Source of the DNA: Rhodocyclaceae bacterium
GTDB lineage: Bacteria > Pseudomonadota > Gammaproteobacteria > Burkholderiales > Rhodocyclaceae
Length of the DNA stretch: 64,000 nucleotides
Direction of reading: 5' to 3'
Assembly (NCBI GenBank): GCA_020445745.1
Contig: JAGRGB010000053.1
Coordinates: 1 to 64,000 of the forward strand
Shown here: in pieces, positions 8,420 through 18,410 of the stretch
Position numbering within the stretch: position 1 is the first letter of the stretch
How the letters are laid out: each line of letters starts with the position of its first letter
Position numbers and translations under genes: made by a program
The notes under the pieces: generated by a model
What the model was told of the DNA's origin: nothing
Seen by the model: the letters and a program-made list of their open reading frames with translations, nothing else
Databases searched by the model: none

Positions 8420-11083
8420 TCAGGTGGCGCTGCGCCCGAGTTCGGCGGCGATGATTCTGCCGAAGGCCTCCGCGTCCACCGGCGGGCCATGGAACAGGCC
8501 CTGGCTGGCGCTGCAGCCCAGCGCCGCCAGCCGGTCACGCTGGGCGGCATTCTCGACCCCGGCGGCGACCACGTCCAGCGACAGCCCACGTGCGGTCTGC
8601 AGGATCGCCTCGATCATCACCGAGCCTTCATCGCCGAGCTGGAGATCCCGCACGAACTGGGGATCGATCTTCAGCCCGGACAGCGGCAGATGGCGCAGCG
8701 CGGACAGCGGCGAGCCGTCGGAGCCGAAACGGTCGATGCGCAGACGAACGCCGAGTTCCTGCAGCGCATAGAGGTTGTTCATGGCGGCCGCATTGCGTGG
8801 CAGTGTGGCGCAGTCGATCAGCTCGAGTTCCAGCAACTGGGGTCGGAGCGCCGCCTGCCGCACGTAGTCTTCGAGTTCGTCGGTGAATTCGGGTCGTTCG
8901 AGTTCGCGGGCGGCGATGTTGATCGAAACGGTCAGATCGCACTCGAACGCTTCGTGCCAGGCTGCCGCCTGCTCGCAGACATGAGCGAGCGCCCAGCGGC
9001 CGAGCGCCGTGATGCTGCCGGTGCGAATCGCCGACGGCACGAACTGCTCGGCCACCAGCAGTCCCAGCTGCGGGTGGTTCCAGCGCAGCAGCGCCTCTGC
9101 ACCGATCAGGGCGGAATCCGCCAGCCGGTAGCGCGGCTGCCAGTGCAGCGCGAGCTCGCCGCGGTCAGGGGCGCGGCGGATCGCGGCGTCGAGTCCCGAC
9201 CGGGCCAGCGAATCGACGGTGTCGGCAACATCGAACAGATGAACGGGTCGGGACGCCGAACGGGCCGCGTGCAGTGCGTGCTCGGCCGCCGACAGCAGGC
9301 TGGCGAGGTCTTCGCCATGGTCCGGGCCGATCGCACCGCCGATCGTCGCAGCCAGCGTCACCGTCGTGGGCCCTGCCTTGATCGGTTCGGCGACGAGGTC
9401 GAGGATTCCTTCCGCGAGCGCAAGCACGTCGTCCCTGCCGTGGAGCTCGCCGACCAGAATCACGAAGCTGTCGGCACCGATGCGTGCCACAGCCGAGTCG
9501 TCCGGGGCGGCCATCACCAGGCGCTCGCCGAGCTGTGCCAGCAAGCGGTCGGCATGGGCTTCGCCCAGTTGCGCGTTGACACGGTGAAAGCAATCGAGAT
9601 CGATGACCATCAGGGCCAGCTTGCGGCGGCTCTGGCGATTGCGGCAGGCCAGCGCCATGTAGGGACCGGCCAGGCCTGCCCGATCGGGCAGTCCGGTGAC
9701 GCCATCGACCGGATCCGGCCCGCAGGCCTGGGACGCGGCTTCAATCGCGTGGCGGATCGTGACGAGGTAGTGCGGGGCGGCGGCGAGTTTGCGCTGCACG
9801 CGCGCGATGCGGATGATGCTCGGTACGGCGGTGGCGTCGTGGCGCCGCGTCGGCAAGTCCCGCCGGAGCCGCCCGGATGCCTCTTGTCGCGCTGCTTCGA
9901 AGGGGTTTCCGGTGCCGTCGGGCACGAGGATGGTGGCCGGCTCCCCGAGCAGTTGGCGGCGTTCGAATCCGGTCAGGCGGCAGATTGCCGGATTGGCTGC
10001 GACGATGCGCAGGGCGTGGTCGAGGATCAGCACGCCGTCGTCACTGAGGCCGAACAGTTCGCTGGCGAACAGCTGCACCGCGTCCGGTGTCGGGGGCGGT
10101 CGATGCATCACCAGCCGTTCGGCATTGCCGTCCGCCGACCGCAGTTCGACGGTCGCGACATCGACTTCGAATTCGCTGCCGTCCTTGCGCCGGTGTATCT
10201 GGCGGTCGCTACCGTTGGCGTCGGCCACCTGCAGCTGTGACAGGCGCATCTGCTGCAATTCGCCCCGCGCGAACGCGTAGGCCTGCTCCGCAGCGGGGTT
10301 GACGTCGACGATCCGCCCGTCGTCGCCGGCACAGATCAGCGCCGGCATCGGCAGCGCGTCGAAGGCTCGCCGGGGACTGCCGTCGGCCGGGGGGTGGCTG
10401 ACGACCTTCGCGCCGCGCCCATCGTCCGGGTACGGAAGGGCGACGACGCGCCATCCCGGCTGCGGTCCCGGCAGGGTGCGACAGCCGGCGGAATCTATCC
10501 GCAGTCCGTCGAAGTCCTGCCCGATCAGCGCGCGGTCTCGTCCGAGACGCGCCCGGGCAGTGGCGTTGGCCGCCTTGACCAGACCATCCGCGCCGATGAC
10601 CAGAACCGGCTGCTGGACGGCGGCGGCGAGCCGTGGCCACAACGCGTCGGTCGGTTCCGCCTCGGACGGGGGGACTTCGACCGCCGCGGTATCGGGACTC
10701 AGAACCAGTGCATGCACGCCAGGCCGGACCCGTGCCGCCGACAGGCAACGCAGGTGGCGTCGTCGGCCGCCGGGCAGACGCAACAGCAGACTGCCGCGCG
10801 ATGCCCCCTCGACGAAGAGCACGCCGCGAGCCGCGAGAAACGCCGCCTCGGTCGGGAACAACTCGGACAGCGAATGACCGACGAGCTGGGGGTAGGAACG
10901 CTCCAGCAGGCGGCAGGCGGCGCTGTTCACCTCGAGAATGGTCTCGTCGCTGGTGATGATCAGTCCTTCTTCGACGAGTTCGAAGAGTGCCAGATAGAGT
11001 CCGGCCTCGGCACCGTCGGAAAGATCGGGAACCAGCGTTTCAGGGACAGCGTCCGGTGGGCGCCGGATCGGGAAGATGTCCAT
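8420..11083 (-). CDS. PAS-GGDEF-EAL protein with degenerate catalytic sites
   Basis: A cytoplasmic 887-residue protein with PAS-like segments at about 30-125, 150-200, 240-325 and 340-420, a GGDEF-type domain at about 455-620 and an EAL domain at about 635-880. The GGDEF signature has become GADSF (536-540), so cyclase activity is unlikely. In the EAL domain the EAL triplet (663-665), the Asn of SINIA (720-724) and the Lys of LKID are kept. However, the DDFG motif is IDRFG (second Asp replaced by Arg785), and the base of EGVE is Ala841 (VAAGVE). I infer a c-di-GMP receptor or protein-interaction module rather than an enzyme. It stands alone on the minus strand. Confidence 0.88.
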   Translation of the reverse strand: MDIFPIRRPPDAVPETLVPDLSDGAEAGLYLALFELVEEGLIITSDETILEVNSAACRLLERSYPQLVGHSLSELFPTEAAFLAARGVLFVEGASRGSLLLRLPGGRRRHLRCLSAARVRPGVHALVLSPDTAAVEVPPSEAEPTDALWPRLAAAVQQPVLVIGADGLVKAANATARARLGRDRALIGQDFDGLRIDSAGCRTLPGPQPGWRVVALPYPDDGRGAKVVSHPPADGSPRRAFDALPMPALICAGDDGRIVDVNPAAEQAYAFARGELQQMRLSQLQVADANGSDRQIHRRKDGSEFEVDVATVELRSADGNAERLVMHRPPPTPDAVQLFASELFGLSDDGVLILDHALRIVAANPAICRLTGFERRQLLGEPATILVPDGTGNPFEAARQEASGRLRRDLPTRRHDATAVPSIIRIARVQRKLAAAPHYLVTIRHAIEAASQACGPDPVDGVTGLPDRAGLAGPYMALACRNRQSRRKLALMVIDLDCFHRVNAQLGEAHADRLLAQLGERLVMAAPDDSAVARIGADSFVILVGELHGRDDVLALAEGILDLVAEPIKAGPTTVTLAATIGGAIGPDHGEDLASLLSAAEHALHAARSASRPVHLFDVADTVDSLARSGLDAAIRRAPDRGELALHWQPRYRLADSALIGAEALLRWNHPQLGLLVAEQFVPSAIRTGSITALGRWALAHVCEQAAAWHEAFECDLTVSINIAARELERPEFTDELEDYVRQAALRPQLLELELIDCATLPRNAAAMNNLYALQELGVRLRIDRFGSDGSPLSALRHLPLSGLKIDPQFVRDLQLGDEGSVMIEAILQTARGLSLDVVAAGVENAAQRDRLAALGCSASQGLFHGPPVDAEAFGRIIAAELGRSAT

Positions 11084-11193
11084 GCGTCGGATCGAACACG
11101 GATTCGCAATGAAGCGACTGTAACGACCGGACGCCCGGGGACTTGACCGGATTAGCGGGAGGAAACCCGTGCTTTTCCGGCCGGGGGCAGGTT

Positions 11194-12612
11194 TCAGCCG
11201 GGCTTGCGGCCCAGGCCGCCGAGCAGGAAGGCGATCGGACGCTGGTGCCGGCGCGCGCCGGCCGTCGGCTGGATCTCGTCCGGCTGGCTGTCCGCCACCC
11301 GGCTGTCGCTCCGTGCCATGGGCTCGTAGGGCTGGGTGAAATCGAAGCCGTCGGCGGCCACGCTCGGCGGCTGACTGCTGCGCCCCTCGCCGGACCTTCC
11401 GCTGCCCCGGCCGCTGCGCTGGCGCTTGTCGCCGCGGTGCCGGCGTTGCCCATCATCGCGGAATTCGCTTTCCGCGTCGAAGCCGGGGATCGGTTCCTGC
11501 GGGATCTGGAGATTGATCAGTTTCTGGATCTCTGCCAGACGGCCGCGTTCCTCGGCGCACACCAGCGATACCGCGTTACCGGTTCTTCCCGCGCGGCCGG
11601 TCCGGCCGATGCGGTGGACGTAGTCTTCCGCCGTGTGCGGCAACTCGAAGTTGATCACGTACGGGAGGTCGTCGATGTCGAGCCCGCGGGCGGCCACATC
11701 GGTCGCCACCAGCACCCGGATGCGTCCGGACTTGAAGCCCTCCAGGGTTTCGGTGCGCTGCTGCTGGCTCTTGTCACCGTGGATCGCGTCGGCGGCGATG
11801 TCGTGACGGGACAGGAAATGGGCCAGCCGGGCACAAACCATCTTGGTGTCGACGAACACCAGGACCTGGGAATCGGGTTCATGGCGGAGGATATGGGCGA
11901 GCAGGTTGCGCTTCAGGCCGGCCGACACCGGATGCACCCGATGGCTGATGGTCTCGCTGACGGTGTTCCGGCGTGCAACCTCGATCAACTGCGGATTCTT
12001 CAGCATCTGATCCGCGAGTTTCTTGATCTCGTCGGAGAAGGTCGCCGAGAACAGCAGGCTCTGGCGCTTCGCCGGAAGCAACGCGAGGATGCGCCGGATG
12101 TCCGGGATGAATCCCATGTCCAGCATGCGGTCGGCCTCGTCGAGCACGAGGATCTCGACCTGGCCGAACTGGATCGTCTTCTGCTGGACATGGTCGAGCA
12201 GGCGTCCTGGTGTGGCGACCACGATCTCGATGCCGCGCCGTAACTCCTGCATCTGCGGATTCATGTCGACACCGCCGTAGATGCAGGTCGAGCGCAGGGG
12301 AAGATACTTGCCGTAGGTCTGTACCGATTCGTGGACCTGCATCGCCAATTCGCGCGTCGGCGCGAGAATCAGGGCTCGTACCGGATGGCGGGCGGGCGAG
12401 GTGCTGGTGCTGGCGTGGCGAGCCAGCCGATGCAGCATCGGCAGCGTGAAGCCGGCGGTCTTGCCGGTACCGGTCTGGGCGCCGCCCATCACGTCGAGCC
12501 CGTGCATCACGATCGGGATGGCCTGCTGCTGGATCGGCGTCGGCTCGGTGTAGCCGGCGTCGGCCACGGCGCGCTGCAGTTCGGGGATCAGCCCGAGGTC
12601 CGCAAATTTCAT
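11194..12612 (-). CDS. rhlE: DEAD-box RNA helicase, RhlE type
   Basis: ATP-dependent RNA helicase of 472 residues. All core motifs are present in order: Q motif (PTPIQQQAIP), AQTGTGKTA, PTRELA, ATPGRLLD, DEAD (VLDEADRMLDMGF), SAT (LFSATFSDEI), ARGLDID and HRIGRTGR. A basic, Gln/Ser-rich tail of about 90 residues follows, as usual for RhlE proteins. I start at MKFADLGL (12612) rather than 17 codons upstream, because family members begin there and GGAG lies ahead of it. Probable role: ribosome assembly or mRNA decay. Confidence 0.92.
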   Translation of the reverse strand: MKFADLGLIPELQRAVADAGYTEPTPIQQQAIPIVMHGLDVMGGAQTGTGKTAGFTLPMLHRLARHASTSTSPARHPVRALILAPTRELAMQVHESVQTYGKYLPLRSTCIYGGVDMNPQMQELRRGIEIVVATPGRLLDHVQQKTIQFGQVEILVLDEADRMLDMGFIPDIRRILALLPAKRQSLLFSATFSDEIKKLADQMLKNPQLIEVARRNTVSETISHRVHPVSAGLKRNLLAHILRHEPDSQVLVFVDTKMVCARLAHFLSRHDIAADAIHGDKSQQQRTETLEGFKSGRIRVLVATDVAARGLDIDDLPYVINFELPHTAEDYVHRIGRTGRAGRTGNAVSLVCAEERGRLAEIQKLINLQIPQEPIPGFDAESEFRDDGQRRHRGDKRQRSGRGSGRSGEGRSSQPPSVAADGFDFTQPYEPMARSDSRVADSQPDEIQPTAGARRHQRPIAFLLGGLGRKPG

Positions 12613-12774
12613 TCGCTGGATCGCTCCGTAATCCGCCCGCCGCATCCGGTCTGCGGCCGGCACGGGCGTGGATTGGGGTCATTCTTTCGGTGCGTGGCGC
12701 CGGCATCGGGCGCCAGTCGTGCCCGTTGACCGGCTCGGCACGCGCAAAAACTGCAGATTATACATCGTCATCGA

Positions 12775-13872
12775 TCAGCCCGATGGACAGGCCGCCAGAT
12801 AGGCCGTCACTTCCTCCCGATCGTGATAGAGCTGGCGCAGGCGCAAGTCGAAGTCGGTCGATGCCTGCGCGAAGCGCCTGCCGATCAGTCGACGGCAGTT
12901 CTCGATCTCGGCGAGGCGCTTCTTCATCGGCAACTTGAGGTTGAAGATTGCCCTCCTGGCGCGACCGGAAGCGACCCAGTCCGCCATCAGCCTGCTGATC
13001 CGGGCGGGTTGTTCGACCATGTCGCACACCAGCCAGTCGACGCCTGTGGCGGGTCGCCACGTGAAGCCGTCGGCGCGCACGTGCTCGACCATGCCGGTGG
13101 CCAGCACCTGCGGCGACATCGCGCCGTTGTCCACGGCGGTGACCCGCAGGCCGCGATTGGCGAGCTGCCAACTCCAGCCTCCCGGGGCGGCGCCGAGGTC
13201 CACCGCCCGCTGGCCGGGACGCATCGCGGCTTCGAGTTCCGCGGTCGTCAGCAGCGTGAGCAGGGCTTCCGCAAGCTTGAGGGTGGCCCGGCTGGGGGAC
13301 CGGGAGGGCATCCGCAAGCGCGGGATGCCCATCGGCCATGGCGACCCGTTGGCGGCCGACGACAAGCCCAGCCAGGCCCGCTCGGGAGCGGCAAGCAGGA
13401 TATTCAGGCGCGGCAGCTGGGTGCGGCGCGGCCGCAGCAGGTGATGCTTTTCGAAAGCGCGGTCGAGGGGCGCCTGCAGGCGGCGGGCGAGTGCGGCGAG
13501 GGGGCGCTGGGCGGTGCCGTCGGCGGCCTCGGGGAGGATCGCGGAGAATGGCGTGCCGGCCTTGCGCGCGGCCACCAGCAGCGGCGACACGCGATCCTTG
13601 TCGGCCAGTCCGTCGATGTCTGCGAAGCCGAACGACAATTGCCGGACAAACGTCAGCGCAGCAAGGCGGATTGCACGGTCGAGGAAGTCGAACGGGTGTA
13701 TGTTGTCGAGATCGATGCGGACCTGGCCCGAGCGAGGGAAGGCGCCGTGGCGACCGTCGATGGCGCAGTGGTCGAGGCGGGCGATCAATTCGCCCGCGCA
13801 TTCGCCTTCGAAGCCCGGGCGGCAGAGCGCCATGACGAAGCGGCATTCGACGATGCCGGACTGGGGCGTCAT
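12775..13872 (-). CDS. rlmM: 23S rRNA 2'-O-ribose C2498 methyltransferase RlmM
   Basis: SAM-dependent rRNA methyltransferase, 365 residues, near the E. coli RlmM length. The N-terminal THUMP-like region carries the family opening LCRPGFEGECAGEL. The Rossmann-like domain has VDLGAAPGGWSWQLANRGLRVTAVDNG in its SAM-binding loop and DWLVCDMVEQPAR further on. It is divergent from the tas gene and lies downstream of rhlE's start on the same strand. Confidence 0.92.
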   Translation of the reverse strand: MTPQSGIVECRFVMALCRPGFEGECAGELIARLDHCAIDGRHGAFPRSGQVRIDLDNIHPFDFLDRAIRLAALTFVRQLSFGFADIDGLADKDRVSPLLVAARKAGTPFSAILPEAADGTAQRPLAALARRLQAPLDRAFEKHHLLRPRRTQLPRLNILLAAPERAWLGLSSAANGSPWPMGIPRLRMPSRSPSRATLKLAEALLTLLTTAELEAAMRPGQRAVDLGAAPGGWSWQLANRGLRVTAVDNGAMSPQVLATGMVEHVRADGFTWRPATGVDWLVCDMVEQPARISRLMADWVASGRARRAIFNLKLPMKKRLAEIENCRRLIGRRFAQASTDFDLRLRQLYHDREEVTAYLAACPSG

Positions 13873-13999
13873 CGGGCGAACGGGGGAAGCGCCGGGCCTG
13901 TGAGGATGGTTGCGCCGGAGCGTTGGCGCGACGGACGATGGCCACTGGCGGGCAGCGTGAGCGGGTGGGTGATCATGGAGTCGGATTTGCGTGCTTGAA

Positions 14000-15031
14000 A
14001 TGCGGCGGTTGGGAACGAGCGATTTGTCGGTGTCGCCGGTCTGTCTGGGAACGATGACCTTCGGTCAGCAGAATAGCGAGGCGGAGGCCCATGCCCAACT
14101 CGACCTCGCCCTGGCACGCGGCGTGAATTTCTTCGACACCGCGGAACTGTACGCGGTACCGCCGTGCGCCGAAACCTATGGCGCCAGCGAGCGCATCGTC
14201 GGCAACTGGCTGCGGCGCCAGCCGCGCGCCAGGATCGTGCTGGCGACCAAGGTGACCGGACCGGGTCGCCGGCTCGACTGGATCCGTGGCGGGGAGCTGT
14301 CGCTCGACCGGGACAACATCCGCGCCGCGCTCCATGCCAGCCTCGAACGGCTGCAGACCGACTACATCGACCTCTATCAGCTGCACTGGCCGGAGCGCAA
14401 CCAGCCGATGTTCGGCCAGTGGCAGTACAGGCCCGAGGCCGAACGCGCGGGCACGACGATTCGCGACCAGCTCGAGGCGCTCGGCGAACTGGTGAGCGAG
14501 GGCAAGATTCGCCATGTCGGCGTTTCCAACGAACATCCCTGGGGTATCGCGGAATTCCTCCGCTGTGCCCGCGACCACGATCTGCCGCGCATTGCTTCGA
14601 TTCAGAACGCCTACAGCCTGCTCAACAGGGTGTTCGACTACGGACTCGCCGAGATGTGCCACCGCGAGCAGGTGTCGCTGCTGGCCTATTCGCCGCTGGC
14701 CTTCGGTCACCTGACCGGGAAGTACCTGGACCACACCGATGCCCGTGGCAGGCTCACGGAATTTCCGGGTTTCGGGGCCCGTTACCAGAAACCACGGGTG
14801 CGGGAGGCGGTGGCGGCCTATCAGGCGCTGGCCCGGGAGGCCGGCATGACCCTGACCCGAATGGCCTTGTCGTGGAACTACCATCGCTGGGCGGTCGGCA
14901 GCACGATCATCGGCGCGACGTCGGTCGCCCAGCTTGCCGAGAATCTCGACGCGTGGGCCGACCCGCTGCCGGGTGGCCTGCTAGAGGCGATCGATGCGAT
15001 TCATGTCAGCTTCAGCAATCCCGCTCCGTGA
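14000..15031 (+). CDS. tas: Aldo/keto reductase, Tas family
   Basis: NADPH-dependent aldo/keto reductase of 343 residues, strongly resembling E. coli Tas: LGTMTFGQQNSEAEAHAQLD, FFDTAELYAVPP (catalytic D and Y), LATKVTGPGR, DYIDLYQLHWP and IQNAYSLLNR. An in-frame GTG at 13991 would add three residues; I prefer the ATG at 14000 because relatives start with MxxxRLG. Physiological substrate is not known from sequence. Confidence 0.87.
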   Translation: MRRLGTSDLSVSPVCLGTMTFGQQNSEAEAHAQLDLALARGVNFFDTAELYAVPPCAETYGASERIVGNWLRRQPRARIVLATKVTGPGRRLDWIRGGELSLDRDNIRAALHASLERLQTDYIDLYQLHWPERNQPMFGQWQYRPEAERAGTTIRDQLEALGELVSEGKIRHVGVSNEHPWGIAEFLRCARDHDLPRIASIQNAYSLLNRVFDYGLAEMCHREQVSLLAYSPLAFGHLTGKYLDHTDARGRLTEFPGFGARYQKPRVREAVAAYQALAREAGMTLTRMALSWNYHRWAVGSTIIGATSVAQLAENLDAWADPLPGGLLEAIDAIHVSFSNPAP

Positions 15032-15068
15032 CCGACATGAAATCAGTGCGCCAGTGGAACGGACGAGC

Positions 15069-16619
15069 ATGAAGGAGATCATTGCCAGCGAGGAGCTGAC
15101 CATCGGCATGTTCGTGGCCGATCTCGACCGGCCGTGGATCGACTCGCCGTTCCTGCTGCAGGGCTTCCTGATCGAGGATGAAGAGACCCTCGGTCAGTTG
15201 CGCCGGTTGTGCCGCTTCGTGTCCGTCGATCGCCTGCGCTCGGTCGGCGACGCGCACCGGGCGCCGAAGCACGAGGACGTGGCGTCGACGGTCGGCGACA
15301 GCTTCCGGCCGCCCGCGCCGACCGAATCCGCGTCGAGGTGCGCAGCTCCGGCCGCCATCGAACTGCCCGATTTCGTCGAGATACTTCGACTGATTCGCGA
15401 CGGACAGATCGACAAGCTGCCGACCATCGATGCGCGTGAGATCGAATCTGCCGCGGTCTTCGACGACGCCTTCGACGCCGACGAGCCCCCGTCCGGCAGC
15501 GAGCCGGATGTCGCTGCCAGCCGCGGCATCGGACGCCTGCTGGATCCGCTGAAGGGGGTCTTTGCCCGCTTCGAACGGGATCGTGACCAGATCGATGGCC
15601 GCGCTTCCGTCGGCCCGCGTACCGCGGCCCAGCAACTGCGAAACCATGCCTCGCGGATCAGGGAGCGCACCCGCGTCGAGCGGGAGCTGGTGTATGTGGC
15701 GCCGCGTTACACGAAAGTGCAGCAAGCCCTCGAAAAGGTCCTCGACGACATCTGCAACAGCATCTCGCCCGACATCGGCGCGCTACGGGACGGCATCGAC
15801 GACATGGTGCGCAGCATCGCCCGCAACCCGGACGCGCTGATCTGGCTGACCCGGCTGAAGGCGACCGACGAGGGCAGCTACCAGCACTCGCTGCACACCG
15901 CGGTGCACATGATGGTGTTCGGGCGCAGCCTGGGCATGAGCGATGGGGAGACCCAGATGCTCGGGCTGGCCGGCATGCTCCACGATGTCGGCAAGATCCG
16001 CCTGCCGGCCCGACTGCTGGCCAAGAATGCCAAGCTGTCGCCCCTCGAGTACGAGATCTTCAAGACCCACGTGGATTACTCGGTGGCGATTCTCGGTGAA
16101 CTCGCGGAACTGCCGGCCGAGGTGCTGGAGATCGTGCACCGCCATCACGAGCGATTCGACGGCACGGGCTATCCGAAGGGTCTGGCCGGCGATGAAATCG
16201 GCATGTCGGCAGAGATCGCCGGCCTCGTGGACAGCTATACGGCGATGACCGGCAAGCGGGAATACAACCCGGTGTTCAGCACTCACCAGGCCCTGGAGGA
16301 TCTGATCCGTCTGCGCGGGTCCCGCCACCGGACGATGCTGGTGGACCAGTTCATCCAGTGTATCGGCATCTATCCGGTGGGCTCACTGGTGGAGCTCAAC
16401 AGCGGCGAGGTGGCGGTGGTGATCGGCCAGAACCGCATCCGTCGGCTGAAGCCGCGAGTGATGGTGCTGCTGGCACCCGACAAATCCCAGAACCCTTATC
16501 CACCGCTGCTCGACCTTCTGTACGACCCGGTGACCCCCACCGGTGAACCGTATGCGATCGCTCGTGCGCTGCCGCCCGATGCCTATGGGATAGACCCCCG
16601 GGAGTTCTACCTGGGATGA
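15069..16619 (+). CDS. HD-GYP cyclic-di-GMP phosphodiesterase
   Basis: A 516-residue cytoplasmic protein. The N-terminus has the short DUF3391-like segment often found ahead of HD-GYP domains (SEELTIGMFVADLDRPW). The catalytic half has H305-D306 in LHDVGKIRLP and H359-H360-E-R-F-D-G-T-G-Y-P, the conserved HD-GYP signature, so it is probably an active c-di-GMP hydrolase. Its stop overlaps the start of the next gene (ATGA at 16616-16619), giving a coupled pair of phosphodiesterases. The ATG at 15069 matches relatives; the open frame extending 25 codons upstream overlaps tas. Confidence 0.9.
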   Translation: MKEIIASEELTIGMFVADLDRPWIDSPFLLQGFLIEDEETLGQLRRLCRFVSVDRLRSVGDAHRAPKHEDVASTVGDSFRPPAPTESASRCAAPAAIELPDFVEILRLIRDGQIDKLPTIDAREIESAAVFDDAFDADEPPSGSEPDVAASRGIGRLLDPLKGVFARFERDRDQIDGRASVGPRTAAQQLRNHASRIRERTRVERELVYVAPRYTKVQQALEKVLDDICNSISPDIGALRDGIDDMVRSIARNPDALIWLTRLKATDEGSYQHSLHTAVHMMVFGRSLGMSDGETQMLGLAGMLHDVGKIRLPARLLAKNAKLSPLEYEIFKTHVDYSVAILGELAELPAEVLEIVHRHHERFDGTGYPKGLAGDEIGMSAEIAGLVDSYTAMTGKREYNPVFSTHQALEDLIRLRGSRHRTMLVDQFIQCIGIYPVGSLVELNSGEVAVVIGQNRIRRLKPRVMVLLAPDKSQNPYPPLLDLLYDPVTPTGEPYAIARALPPDAYGIDPREFYLG

Positions 16620-18406
16620 CGAACGGCGCCATGGGTCAGGCACGAAGCCCGGATTTCGAACAGGCACTCGTGAATCACGCTGTGGGTGTCGAGGAGATGG
16701 CCGCGATCAGGGCATTCGCGCGGGTGGTCGCGGCGGCCGATATCGCCAGTGAATTCGCGCTCTGCCTGGCCCGGATCGCCCAAGGATCGGTAATGTCCGG
16801 CAGTGAGCAGGCGCAGGCGCATTTCTGCCGCGTGCTCGTCGATTGTGCGCGATGGGCCGAACCCCAGCCCTGGTTCGATCGGCTGCATGCGAGCTGGGCC
16901 GAATGCCTCGATGGCGGTGCCGCGCCCGGGTTCTCGCTCGACGCCTGTGCGGCCCTGGTCAAGGCCGCGGCACGCTGTCTGGCGGGCGACCGGGCCGCCG
17001 TCCCTCGGCTGGAGATGGACATCCTGTTCGCGATCGACGCCTTTGCCTGGTGCGCGGCGTCGCTGCTGGCGCGCGAGCTGCCGTCGCGGCCTGCCGACGG
17101 CGCGTCAAGCGGCGACGTCGATGCCGCCACCGGCCTGCCCGACCGCCATGCGATCGGCCGTCTGCTGGGGCAATGGCTGCCCGGCGCCGGCGAGGGGCAG
17201 CGTGTCGGGCTGGTGGTGCTGTCGATGGAATGGGGCGTCGCGGTTCGCAATCTCCCGGCCTCCGAGCGCGATCGCCTTTGTGTGGCGCTATCGCAGCGGC
17301 TCGCCGAGGAACTGCGGGCCGGCGACGTGCTGTGCGCGAGCGGCGACCAGGAGTGGTCGCTGCTGTTGCCGGCGCTGCGCAGTCCGGCGCAACTGCGGCT
17401 CGCCGCCAACAAGCTGATCATGGCGTGCGACATGCTGCTAGAAGACGAGGTCGGCGAGCGCTGTGGCCGCTTGCGGGCCGGCGGGGCGGTCGGACCGGCC
17501 CATGGCCATGACGCCGCGTCGCTCGAGGTCGCGGCAAGGACCGCGCTGCTCGTCGCGCGTCGGCGGTCGCTGGATTTCGAGGAATACTGCGACGAGTTCG
17601 CCGAAGTCGTCGACGAAACCGTCGATTTCGAACGCGAGTTGCTCAGCGCCCTGCATCTGCAGGAGCTCCAGCTATACCTGCAGCCCCAGGTCCGGCTGTG
17701 CGATGGGCGCTGCGTCGCCGTCGAGCTGCTGCTGCGCTGGCAGCGCCACAGCGGCGAGTGGGTCGCGCCGCCACGGATCATCGACGGCGCCCAGCGGCTC
17801 GGCGTGCTGCCGCGCCTCTCCAACTGGCTGATCATGCATGGCGCCAAGGTTGCGGCCGCGCTCGTTCACGCCGGCGTCGATGTCAAGGTCAATGTCAATC
17901 TCACCGCAAGCGACGTGATGGACGACGAACTGCCGGTGATGGTCGCCCAGGCATTGGATACCTGGCGGGTGGCGCCCGGGCGCTTCGGCCTCGAGATCAC
18001 CGAATCTGCACTGGTGCCGGACGAGCAGCGGGCGGCCAAACTGATCTCCTACCTTCGCCAGCTCGGCTGCCCGGTGGCGCTGGACGATTTCGGTACCGGA
18101 TTTTCCTCGCTCGCCTACCTGCGCAACCTGCCGGTGACCGAACTGAAGATCGATCAGATGTTCGTGCGCGGGCTCGGCCAATCGCGGGCCGACCAGGCCA
18201 TCGTCGAGGCCGTGATGCGCCTGGCCGACGGCTTCGGTCTGCAGGTCGTCGCAGAAGGCGTCGAGGACGCGCGTGCACGCGAGATGCTGGCCGAAATGGG
18301 CTGCGATCTGGTGCAGGGCCATCTCGAGGCGCAAGCGATGCCGCTCGGCGAATTCATCGGCTGGTGGCGCGCGCGCGAGGCGGGGCGGTCCTCAGTGCCG
18401 GCCTGA
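16616..18406 (+). CDS. Degenerate GGDEF plus EAL phosphodiesterase
   Basis: The 596-residue protein has an N-terminal helical region without a recognised domain, a GGDEF-type domain whose signature is SGDQE (242-246) and therefore non-cyclising, and a C-terminal EAL domain. In the EAL domain all key residues are kept: ELL at 370-372, VNVNLTA, FGLEITES, D490-D491-F-G-T-G, LKID, E547-G-V-E and VQG. I infer an active c-di-GMP phosphodiesterase. It is translationally coupled to the upstream HD-GYP gene. It is convergent with the small lipoprotein gene. Confidence 0.9.
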   Translation: MTNGAMGQARSPDFEQALVNHAVGVEEMAAIRAFARVVAAADIASEFALCLARIAQGSVMSGSEQAQAHFCRVLVDCARWAEPQPWFDRLHASWAECLDGGAAPGFSLDACAALVKAAARCLAGDRAAVPRLEMDILFAIDAFAWCAASLLARELPSRPADGASSGDVDAATGLPDRHAIGRLLGQWLPGAGEGQRVGLVVLSMEWGVAVRNLPASERDRLCVALSQRLAEELRAGDVLCASGDQEWSLLLPALRSPAQLRLAANKLIMACDMLLEDEVGERCGRLRAGGAVGPAHGHDAASLEVAARTALLVARRRSLDFEEYCDEFAEVVDETVDFERELLSALHLQELQLYLQPQVRLCDGRCVAVELLLRWQRHSGEWVAPPRIIDGAQRLGVLPRLSNWLIMHGAKVAAALVHAGVDVKVNVNLTASDVMDDELPVMVAQALDTWRVAPGRFGLEITESALVPDEQRAAKLISYLRQLGCPVALDDFGTGFSSLAYLRNLPVTELKIDQMFVRGLGQSRADQAIVEAVMRLADGFGLQVVAEGVEDARAREMLAEMGCDLVQGHLEAQAMPLGEFIGWWRAREAGRSSVPA

Positions 18407-18410
18407 TGCG

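Noticed and set aside
8489-10240. 583-codon plus-strand frame within the PAS-GGDEF-EAL gene
   Set aside because: No domain or start signal; antisense shadow.
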